A DNA stretch of 13,984 nucleotides, from the NCBI GenBank assembly GCA_031275595.1, contig JAISOO010000178.1, forward strand, positions 1 through 13,984. Direction: 5' to 3'. The notes below the pieces were generated by a model. That model ran no database searches. It was not told where the DNA came from and was given only the letters and a program-made list of their open reading frames with translations. Positions 7,713-13,984 of the stretch are shown here, one piece after another. The stretch is from Spirochaetaceae bacterium. GTDB taxonomy: Bacteria > Spirochaetota > Spirochaetia > Treponematales > Breznakiellaceae. Position 1 is the stretch's first letter. Every line of letters starts with the position of its first letter. Made by a program: the position numbers and the translations under genes.

Positions 7713-9419
7713 ATGAAGGAATGGATAAAAAAATTTATCACCCAAATTAAAACCCTGTGGGGAAAATGGTCTTTGGTTCAAAAGATCATCCTCATCGGGA
7801 TCGCTTTGGCCGCAATGGCAGGGATAGTCGTATTGGTAGCGGTGTCTTCCTCGCCGGCCATGGTACCGGTTATCGACGTACCCATCAGGGATGAGGATGC
7901 CCTGGATCGGATTATTGCCCGGATCAACGATGAGGGGGTCAAGACCTCGATTTCTCCCGCGGGGATCCTCTTGGTTCAGGACGAAAAAACCGCCCGGCGG
8001 ATCCGGTCTATTCTTATCCGGGAGGATCTCATTCCCCAAGGAACGGATCCCTGGTCGATCTTTGACCGGGAACGGTGGACCATTACCGATTTCGAGCGGA
8101 ATGTGAACCTCCGGCGGGCCATCACCCAGATGATAATCGACCATGTTAAAGCCCTGGATGACGTGGACAATGCCGATGTTGTCATTGTACCTCCGGAACG
8201 GGAGCTCTTCCAGGCGGATCAAAATCCGGTGACCGCCAGTGTTATCATCACCCCCAAGCCGGGCAGCGATATTACCGAAAACCGCAAGAAAATCGAGGGA
8301 ATCCAGAAGATCCTCAAATTTGCCGTAGAGGGCCTTAAGGATGAAAACATCGTTATCACCGATCAAAACGGCCTGGTACTCAACGACTTTGAAGGCATGG
8401 CCAGCATAGACCGCCAAAGTTTAATTGAACGGCAGCAGAAATACATCCACCAGTTGGAAGCCCATTACCGGGCGATTATTCTAAAATCCCTCCAGGAAAC
8501 CTATACCACGGACCGGGTCCGGGATCTCAATATCAAAATCGATATGGATATGTCCCAGAAAGCCATCAATACCGACGAATTCTTTCCCATCACCATCAGG
8601 TCGGATAATCCCAATACCCCCTATGACGATTCCGAATTTGTCCGGTCCATCACCCGGTCCCAGAGCACCTCCACCACCGAATGGGAAGGGACCGGCTTTA
8701 ACCCCGAAGGCCCCCCGGGTACGGAGGGACAGACTACCCCGGCGTTTCGGGATATGTCCAACCTCTATGGTAAGGTTAAACAAGAAACCCTGACTAATAA
8801 TGAAGAAATAAACAAGCGGACCATCCAGGAAGAACGGAGTCCCACCATAGATCGGGTTACGGTTTCGGTAAATATCGATGGTCAATGGAAATGGAAATAC
8901 GATGAAAAGAAAGATCCGGTAATCCTTCCCGACGGATCCATTGAACGGGAATATACCCCGGTTGGGCCTGAGGATATTCGGGCTACCCAGGTATTAATAC
9001 AAAACGCCATCGGTTATAATCAAGCTAGAGGGGACGCGGTTACAGTGGAAAACATCCGCTTTGACCGGACCCGGCAATTTGCCGAAGAAGATGCGGCCTA
9101 CTTCCGGGCGAAGCAGCTTCAGACCACCATTTTGGTCTTCATGGTAGGACTTGCCGTTATCCTTATCGGTTTTGTGGCCTTCCGGTTGATTTCCCGGGAG
9201 TTGGAGCGGCGCCGGCGGCTGCGGGAAGAGGAACTTTCCCGGCAGCATCAGATGATGCGGGAGAGTGCCTTAAGGCAGGCGGAAGAAGAAGGGGTGGAAG
9301 TTTCCATGTCCGTGGAAGAACGGAAGCGGATGGAGCTTCAGGAGAACGCGGTCAATATGGCCAAGGAACATCCCGAAGATGCGGCGCAGCTCATCAGAAC
9401 CTGGCTTTTGGAGGAATAG
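7713..9419 (+). CDS. fliF: Flagellar MS-ring protein FliF
   Basis: FliF forms the MS ring in the inner membrane, the base on which rod, rotor and export apparatus assemble. The 568-residue product has a transmembrane helix near residues 23-44 and a large periplasmic region of ring-building motifs (for example PERELF and PTASVIITPKPGS-like segments). A low-complexity Ser/Thr/Gly/Pro stretch around 320-350 lies in the beta-collar region. A second transmembrane helix (about 471-493) is followed by a charged cytoplasmic tail. The extreme C-terminus, NAVNMAKEHPEDAAQLIRTWL, is the FliG-binding helix region. Length is typical. The start at 7713 is set by the adjacent GGAGGGG. fliG begins three bases after the stop. 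Confidence 0.96.
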   Translation: MKEWIKKFITQIKTLWGKWSLVQKIILIGIALAAMAGIVVLVAVSSSPAMVPVIDVPIRDEDALDRIIARINDEGVKTSISPAGILLVQDEKTARRIRSILIREDLIPQGTDPWSIFDRERWTITDFERNVNLRRAITQMIIDHVKALDDVDNADVVIVPPERELFQADQNPVTASVIITPKPGSDITENRKKIEGIQKILKFAVEGLKDENIVITDQNGLVLNDFEGMASIDRQSLIERQQKYIHQLEAHYRAIILKSLQETYTTDRVRDLNIKIDMDMSQKAINTDEFFPITIRSDNPNTPYDDSEFVRSITRSQSTSTTEWEGTGFNPEGPPGTEGQTTPAFRDMSNLYGKVKQETLTNNEEINKRTIQEERSPTIDRVTVSVNIDGQWKWKYDEKKDPVILPDGSIEREYTPVGPEDIRATQVLIQNAIGYNQARGDAVTVENIRFDRTRQFAEEDAAYFRAKQLQTTILVFMVGLAVILIGFVAFRLISRELERRRRLREEELSRQHQMMRESALRQAEEEGVEVSMSVEERKRMELQENAVNMAKEHPEDAAQLIRTWLLEE

Positions 9420-9422
9420 GAA

Positions 9423-10484
9423 ATGGCAAAAACAACATCATCCGGCACCTCCGGCGGAGCGGCAGGCGGCAAAAAGAAGGGCGGAAAGGAATTTACCGGC
9501 CGGCAGAAGGCAGCCATATTCCTGGTCAGTATGGGCTCGGATATTTCCGCGGAAATTTTTAAGCACCTCCGGGAAGATGAGATTGAAACCCTCACCTTTG
9601 AAATTGCCCGGCTTGAAACCATAGAACCGGATCAAAAAGACGCCATCTTAACGGAGTTTACCGAACTTATGATGGCCAACGAGTTTATTACGACCGGGGG
9701 TATTGATTATGCCCGGGAACTTCTGGAGAAGTCCCTGGGGAGCCAGAAGGCCATCGACATCATTAACCGCCTGACCTCAAGCCTCCAGGTACGACCGTTT
9801 GATTTTATCCGCCGTACCGACCCGGCCCACCTCCTTAACTTTATCCAGCAGGAGCACCCCCAGACCATCGCCCTCATTCTGGCGTACCTTGAACCCAATA
9901 AGGCTTCGATCATATTACAAAACCTTCCCCATGAGGTACAAAGCGATGTGGCTAAACGGATAGCCACCATGGACCGGACCAGCCCGGAGGTGCTCCGGGA
10001 AGTTGAACGGGTATTGGAGAAAAAACTTTCCACCCTGTCTAACGAAGATTATACCGCCGCGGGAGGAGTAGAGAGTATCGTGGAGATCCTCAACCTGGTG
10101 GATCGTTCATCGGAGAAGCAGATCATTGAGGCCCTGGAAGATGAGGACCCGGAACTGGCGGAGGAGATCAAAAAACGGATGTTCGTATTCGAGGACATTG
10201 TATTGCTTGGAGACCGGGATATTCAGAAGGTTCTGCGGGAAGTGGATTCTCAAGAATTGGCCAAGGCCTTAAAATCGGTGGATACCGAAGTTCAGGATAA
10301 GATCTTCCGGAATATGAGTAAGCGGGCCGCGGGGATGCTCAAGGAGGATATGGAATTCATGGGCCCGGTCCGGCTTAAGGACGTGGAAGAGTCCCAGCAG
10401 AAGATCGTTTCCATCATCCGGCACCTGGAGGATACCGGTGAAGTCGTAATCGCCCGTACCGGTGAAGACGAATTAGTGGTATAA
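9423..10484 (+). CDS. fliG: Flagellar motor switch protein FliG (FliG2 type)
   Basis: FliG sits on the cytoplasmic face of the MS ring and converts stator force into rotation. The 353-residue protein has the N-terminal FliF-binding domain (about 25-110), the middle domain with the EHPQ motif (144-147, QQEHPQTIALIL), and the C-terminal torque domain. The latter has FEDIVLLGDRDIQKVLREVD (256-275), whose charged residues match the torque helix of E. coli FliG, and NMSKRAAGMLKEDMEFMGPVR. A Gly/Ser/Lys-rich tail of about 22 residues precedes the first domain. Spirochaetes usually carry two fliG genes; the copy in the flgB operon downstream of fliF is FliG2, the motor form, so I assign this one there by context. 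GGAGGAAT inside the fliF end serves as ribosome site. Confidence 0.96.
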   Translation: MAKTTSSGTSGGAAGGKKKGGKEFTGRQKAAIFLVSMGSDISAEIFKHLREDEIETLTFEIARLETIEPDQKDAILTEFTELMMANEFITTGGIDYARELLEKSLGSQKAIDIINRLTSSLQVRPFDFIRRTDPAHLLNFIQQEHPQTIALILAYLEPNKASIILQNLPHEVQSDVAKRIATMDRTSPEVLREVERVLEKKLSTLSNEDYTAAGGVESIVEILNLVDRSSEKQIIEALEDEDPELAEEIKKRMFVFEDIVLLGDRDIQKVLREVDSQELAKALKSVDTEVQDKIFRNMSKRAAGMLKEDMEFMGPVRLKDVEESQQKIVSIIRHLEDTGEVVIARTGEDELVV

Positions 10485-10504
10485 ACGGCGGTGAGGAAGC
10501 AGTT

Positions 10505-11461
10505 ATGACAAAGGCGGTATTCCGGCCCGGTGAGGTCGCGTTAAGTGATGAAAAGATATTCCTCGAGCCTCCCTATACCTTTGCCGAGTTGTCCCATCTC
10601 GCTCCGCCGGAGGAAAGCGCTGAAGAGATCCAGCTTATGGAGGAGTATACCGGTCCCACCGCTGAGGAACTGCGCCAGGCGGCGGAGGAATTTAAAGCCC
10701 GCTGGGACGCGGAACGGGAGAGCATGATCAAATCCGCCCAGGCGGAAGCGGAAAGGATCGTCAAAGACGCGGAGGAAAGGGCCCGTGAGGAGATAAACGA
10801 GAAAACCAGGGAAGCCCATAACCGGAAACAGGAAGCGGAGGAGGAAGCGGAACGGATCCTGGCGGCAGCCAGGGAAACGGCCGCTGCCATTGAAGCGGAT
10901 GCCCGGAACGCCATTGAAAACGAACGGAAGGATGCGGAAAATCAGGGCCGGGAAGCGGGCCGGGAAGCGGGTTTTGCCGAAGGGAATGCCGAGGTTGAAC
11001 GGCTCATCGAAAGAACCCGGACTGTCCTTGAACGGGCCCAGGATAAACGGGTGGAAATCCTGGCGGAAACGGAACAACAGATCATCGATCTGGTACTCCT
11101 TATTTCCCGAAAAGTGATCAAGGTTATTTCGGAAAGTCAGCGGAACGTGGTGATCTCCAATGTAGTCCAGGCCCTGCGGAAAGTCAAAGGCCGGGGTAAT
11201 ATCATTATCAAGGTAAATCTGGTTGACGTAAAATTGACTACCGAGCATACGAAAAAATTCATACAACTCCTGGAAGGCGCCCAGTCCGTTCAGGTGGTGG
11301 AGGATTCTTCGGTTGATCCCGGGGGCTGCATTATTGAGACCGATTTTGGTGAGGTGGACGCCCGGATTTCCAGTCAGCTTGCGGAGCTTGAGTCTAAGAT
11401 CCTGGAAATGTCCCCGATAAAGACGATGACCAAAAGCGGTTCCTCCGTTCCGGGCGCCTGA
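10505..11461 (+). CDS. fliH: Flagellar assembly protein FliH
   Basis: FliH is the stator-like regulator that holds the export ATPase FliI at the membrane export gate; it resembles the b plus delta subunits of F-type ATPase. The 318-residue product has a variable N-terminus and a long Glu/Ala/Arg-rich helix of coiled-coil character (about 53-190). A GxxxGxxxGxxxG run has glycines at 148, 152, 156 and 160. The C-terminal domain (about 190-300) contains LLISRKVIKVI and the family-typical VEDSSVDPGGCIIETDFGEVDA. The start at 10505 follows GAGGA by a normal distance, 20 bases after the fliG stop. fliI follows after two bases. Assignment is firm from the C-terminal domain and context. Confidence 0.94.
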   Translation: MTKAVFRPGEVALSDEKIFLEPPYTFAELSHLAPPEESAEEIQLMEEYTGPTAEELRQAAEEFKARWDAERESMIKSAQAEAERIVKDAEERAREEINEKTREAHNRKQEAEEEAERILAAARETAAAIEADARNAIENERKDAENQGREAGREAGFAEGNAEVERLIERTRTVLERAQDKRVEILAETEQQIIDLVLLISRKVIKVISESQRNVVISNVVQALRKVKGRGNIIIKVNLVDVKLTTEHTKKFIQLLEGAQSVQVVEDSSVDPGGCIIETDFGEVDARISSQLAELESKILEMSPIKTMTKSGSSVPGA

Positions 11462-11463
11462 AT

Positions 11464-12879
11464 ATGGAAGCCACCCTCATCGCTAAATATCTGGATGTTG
11501 CCGCGCGGGTAGACCCCATAAAATGTGTCGGCCGGGTAATAAAGGTTCAGGGGCTTCTTATTGAAAGCCGCGGCCCCCGGGTTACTATGGGAGAAGTCTG
11601 CCGTATCGAAGTCCCCAGGGGGAAGGGCCTTATCCAGGCGGAGGTGGTGGGTCTCCGGGAAGAAGTGGTACAGCTCATGGCCTTTGAAGAAACCGCCGGG
11701 CTTGAAGTGGGGAGCCGGGTGATCGCCTCCGGCAGTTGTTTGGAAGTAAAGGTCTCGGACAAATTACCGGGCAGGGTTTTGGATGCCCTGGGGAATCCCA
11801 TCGACGGGAAGGGGGATATTGAGTCCCCGTTGCGGTATCCCGCCGCGGCGGCGCCTCCGGACCCGCTGAAACGAAGGCGGGTAACCCAGCGGCTTGCCAC
11901 GGGGGTGCGGGCCATAGACGGCCTTTTGACCGTAGGCAGGGGGCAGCGGATGGGTATTTTCTCCGGGTCCGGGGTAGGTAAGTCCACCCTTTTGGGAATG
12001 ATCGCCCGGAATACGAACGCCGATGTGAATGTGGTCGCCCTCATAGGGGAACGGGGCCGGGAGGTAAACGATTTTATTGAAAACGATCTGGGTCCGGAAG
12101 GATTAGCCCGGACCGTTGTGGTGGTTTCCCCCTCAAATTCCCCCCCCCTGGCACGGCTTCGGGGCGCCTATGTGGCTACCGCGGTGGCGGAATACTTTCG
12201 GGATCAGGGACGGGATGTGATGCTCCTCTTTGACTCGGTTACCCGTTTTGCCCGGGCTCAGCGGGAGATAGGCCTGGCCATCGGGGAACCCCCCGCAACC
12301 CGGGGATATACCCCCAGTGTTTTTGACTCCATGCCCAAGCTGCTTGAACGCTGCGGTACCTCCGACCGGGGTACGATTACCGGTTTTTATACGATCCTGG
12401 TGGATGCCGATGATATGGATGAGCCCGTGGCGGATACCGTCCGGGGGATCCTGGACGGCCACATCGTGCTCTCCCGGCGTCTTGCCCAGGGGTATCACTA
12501 TCCCGCCCTGGATATCCTGGGCAGCGTTTCCCGGCTTGCTCCGGTGGTATCAGGTCCGGTTACCAATAAGGCCGCGGGGTACATACGGCGGCTCATGGCG
12601 GTTTATGCCGAAGCCGAAGACCTCATTAACGTAGGGGCCTACCATTCCGGTTCCAATCCCGCCATCGACGAGGCGATAGCCCAAAAAAAAGCGATTGATG
12701 ATTTTCTTATCCAGGGGGTCGATGAAAAATCTTCGGTGGTGGAGACCCTTTCGGCATTGGCGGAAATCGCCCATATAGCGATACCGGCGGAAGAGATGAC
12801 GCTTTATAAAAAATCGTCCCCCGCGGGCGGTATTTTTGCGGAAACGCCCCGGTCTTCCGGTTTCGATATCCTGCCGTAA
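11464..12879 (+). CDS. fliI: Flagellum-specific export ATPase FliI
   Basis: FliI is the hexameric ATPase that energises and primes flagellar type III export at the cytoplasmic side of the basal body. The 471-residue protein has an N-terminal beta-barrel (about 20-100), Walker A GSGVGKST (168-175), catalytic glutamate E196 in ALIGERGREV, and Walker B VMLLFDSVT with D257. The FliI/YscN-type signature RAQREIGLAIGEPPATRGYTPSVF follows. A C-terminal helical domain binds FliJ and chaperones. No strong ribosome site is visible before 11464; with only two bases after the fliH stop, translation is probably coupled. Length is normal. FliI rather than an injectisome ATPase is certain from the flagellar context. 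Confidence 0.97.
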   Translation: MEATLIAKYLDVAARVDPIKCVGRVIKVQGLLIESRGPRVTMGEVCRIEVPRGKGLIQAEVVGLREEVVQLMAFEETAGLEVGSRVIASGSCLEVKVSDKLPGRVLDALGNPIDGKGDIESPLRYPAAAAPPDPLKRRRVTQRLATGVRAIDGLLTVGRGQRMGIFSGSGVGKSTLLGMIARNTNADVNVVALIGERGREVNDFIENDLGPEGLARTVVVVSPSNSPPLARLRGAYVATAVAEYFRDQGRDVMLLFDSVTRFARAQREIGLAIGEPPATRGYTPSVFDSMPKLLERCGTSDRGTITGFYTILVDADDMDEPVADTVRGILDGHIVLSRRLAQGYHYPALDILGSVSRLAPVVSGPVTNKAAGYIRRLMAVYAEAEDLINVGAYHSGSNPAIDEAIAQKKAIDDFLIQGVDEKSSVVETLSALAEIAHIAIPAEEMTLYKKSSPAGGIFAETPRSSGFDILP

Positions 12880-12893
12880 GGGGATAAGGAAGG

Positions 12894-13379
12894 GTGAAAC
12901 GGTTTAGATTTAAGCTGGAAAAAGCCTTGGAACTGCGATCCCGCCGGGAAGGGGAAACGAAAATAGCGCTGGGTAAAGCGGTGGGGGCACTTTCCCTTAT
13001 TGAACGCAACCTGGAAGCGTTAGCCCAAAAACGGTTCACCGCGGAGGAGGAACGGTTTGCTCCCGCCTATGGAAGGGCGGATATTATGGCCCATGATTTA
13101 TATATCCGCCGGCTGGAAGAAACTCAAGACCGGCTTTTACAGGAAGCGGCGGCGGCGGAACTCACGGTTGAGGAAGCCCGGGACGAATACCTGGAAGCCT
13201 CCCGGGATCGGAAGGTTCTGGATAAACTGAAAGAAAAACGCCGGGGGGAGTACCGTAAGCTCAGGGAAGCTGAGGATATAAAAAACCTGGATGATATTTC
13301 CGGGGGTGCTTCGGCCCGGAAGACGACCGTCTCCCCGCCGCGGGCCGGGGGAAAGCGCGGGCCTAATACCCCGGGATAA
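12894..13379 (+). CDS. fliJ: Flagellar export protein FliJ
   Basis: FliJ is a small coiled-coil protein that inserts into the FliI hexamer, like the gamma subunit of F1, and helps couple export to the proton gradient. The 161-residue product begins with the family pattern RFRFKLEKALELRSRREGE and is helical and charged through about residue 135 (ASRDRKVLDKLKEKRRGEYRKL). It ends in a roughly 25-residue Pro/Gly/Arg tail that is likely disordered. The start is GTG, with AAGGAAGG directly upstream, 14 bases after fliI. Sequence conservation in this family is low, so context carries weight. It is the last gene of the plus-strand block. Confidence 0.9.
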   Translation: MKRFRFKLEKALELRSRREGETKIALGKAVGALSLIERNLEALAQKRFTAEEERFAPAYGRADIMAHDLYIRRLEETQDRLLQEAAAAELTVEEARDEYLEASRDRKVLDKLKEKRRGEYRKLREAEDIKNLDDISGGASARKTTVSPPRAGGKRGPNTPG

Positions 13380-13397
13380 ACCTATCATTAAAACGCA

Positions 13398-13428
13398 TTA
13401 AAACAACTCCCTGGTTTGCTTGTTTTAA
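13398..13428. terminator. AT-rich hairpin between convergent fliJ and fhs
   Basis: TTAAAACAA (13398-13406) is perfectly complementary to TTGTTTTAA (13420-13428), with a 13-base loop. The right arm overlaps the fhs stop codon. Its place in a 45-base gap between convergent genes suggests a bidirectional terminator, but the stem is AT-rich and weak. Confidence 0.4.
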
Positions 13429-13984
13429 AACAGCCCGCTGATCTTCCCCGTGCCGTCCACGTCGATTTTCTCCGCGCTGGGCACCTTCGGCAGCCCCGGC
13501 ATGGTCATAATGTCGCCGGTCAGGGCCACGATGAACCCCGCCCCCGCGCACACTTTCAGGTTCCGGACCGCAAGAGCAAATCCCCTCGGCGCCCCAAGCA
13601 GGCTCTGATTGTCGGAAAAACTGTACTGGGTTTTCGCCATGCAGATCGGCAGATTCCCAAAGCCCAATTCCGTAAGCTGTTTTGCCTGCTTTTTTGCGTC
13701 ACTCGTTAAATCTACCCCCTCGGCGCGGTATATCTTTTGGGCAATGGCAGAAAGTTTATCCTCGATCGATGCATCCGCCGGGTAGAGCTGCGCAAAATGA
13801 TTCGGCGCCCCGCAGAGCCGGACCGCCTCCTGGGCCAGCGGCTTCGCCCCTTCGCCGCCGCCACTCCATACCTCCGACAGGGCCACGTTGACTCCCAACT
13901 CCCGGCACCTCGTTTCGACCAGTTTCAGTTCCGCCCCGGTATCCGCAGGAAAACGGTTGAGGGCGACTACCGCGGGAAGGCCGA
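13425..13984 (-). CDS. fhs: Formate--tetrahydrofolate ligase, C-terminal part
   Basis: This enzyme makes 10-formyltetrahydrofolate from formate, THF and ATP. It opens the methyl branch of the Wood-Ljungdahl pathway in acetogens and supplies one-carbon units elsewhere. About 186 C-terminal codons are present of roughly 555 expected; the frame stays open to the window edge and the 5' part lies beyond base 13984. Family sequence is clear: VALNRFPADT, VALSEVWSGGGEG, NLPICMAKTQYSFSD, the glycine-rich AGAGFIVALTGDIMTMPGLP, and the terminal GKISGLF. The TTG at 13898 is only an internal codon, since family sequence continues before it. The gene is convergent with fliJ. Pro codons are mostly CCG here, while CCC is common in the neighbouring genes. 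The fold is intact over the visible part. Confidence 0.95.
   Translation of the reverse strand, partial: GLPAVVALNRFPADTGAELKLVETRCRELGVNVALSEVWSGGGEGAKPLAQEAVRLCGAPNHFAQLYPADASIEDKLSAIAQKIYRAEGVDLTSDAKKQAKQLTELGFGNLPICMAKTQYSFSDNQSLLGAPRGFALAVRNLKVCAGAGFIVALTGDIMTMPGLPKVPSAEKIDVDGTGKISGLF

Noticed and set aside
7665..8417. Minus-strand open frame of 250 codons opposite fliF
   Set aside because: Complement shadow of a well-supported gene; low-complexity Gly/Pro-rich product with no family features.
10541..11266. Minus-strand open frame of 241 codons opposite fliH
   Set aside because: Arises from the GAA/GCG/CGG-rich coiled-coil coding; Phe/Arg/Gly-rich nonsense product.
13416..13709. Plus-strand open frame past fliJ
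   Set aside because: It lies antisense to fhs, whose protein family match is clear on the minus strand.
1..13984. CRISPR, tRNA, rRNA, transposon, toxin-antitoxin or defence genes
   Set aside because: No spaced direct-repeat array, clover-leaf gene, transposase or integrase apart from Xer, or unexplained gene-sized gap was seen.

Overview
The window is most simply read as chromosome of a spirochaete of the Treponema group. The flagellar genes look spirochaetal: FliG is of the FliG2 type and lies in a flgB-flgC-fliE-fliF-fliG-fliH-fliI-fliJ cluster. HslV has an IRSTT processing site of spirochaetal appearance. A formate--tetrahydrofolate ligase gene closes the window, which would fit a homoacetogenic or termite-gut-type treponeme. 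The species assignment is inference from protein resemblance; no database search was possible. The DNA is moderately GC-rich, with frequent GGG, CCC and CGG codons, and genes are packed almost without gaps.

Layout. Bases 1-6201 (+) carry a DNA-processing and proteolysis block: dprA (5' end outside the window), topA, a Xer-type tyrosine recombinase, hslV and hslU. The joints overlap or nearly touch (topA/xer by 14 bases, xer/hslV by 4, hslV/hslU by 1). A 114-base gap (6202-6315) holds an inverted repeat, degenerate heptamers, a weak promoter candidate and the flgB ribosome site. Bases 6316-13379 (+) carry flgB, flgC, fliE, fliF, fliG, fliH, fliI and fliJ. Joints are again tight, except a 126-base gap between fliE and fliF that holds a strong hairpin. 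On the - strand, 13425-13984 is the C-terminal third of fhs, convergent with fliJ.

How the genes work together. FlgB and FlgC are proximal rod proteins, FliE joins rod to MS ring, FliF is the MS ring, and FliG is the rotor/switch protein on its cytoplasmic face. FliH, FliI and FliJ form the export ATPase complex. In spirochaetes these build periplasmic flagella. HslV and HslU form an ATP-dependent protease. TopA relaxes negative supercoils, the Xer protein probably resolves chromosome dimers, and DprA loads RecA on incoming single-stranded DNA. The order dprA-topA-xer-hslV-hslU-flgB-...-fliJ matches the Bacillus subtilis smf-topA-(gid)-codV-clpQ-clpY-(codY)-flgB-... order apart from two missing genes, so this is an old conserved neighbourhood.

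I found no CRISPR array, tRNA, rRNA, transposase, toxin-antitoxin pair, defence system or convincing new system. The unusual points are local: a long low-complexity insert in HslU, a long HslV propeptide, a 15-base-period Lys/A-tract repeat at the start of topA, an FliH GxxxG run, and two structured intergenic gaps.
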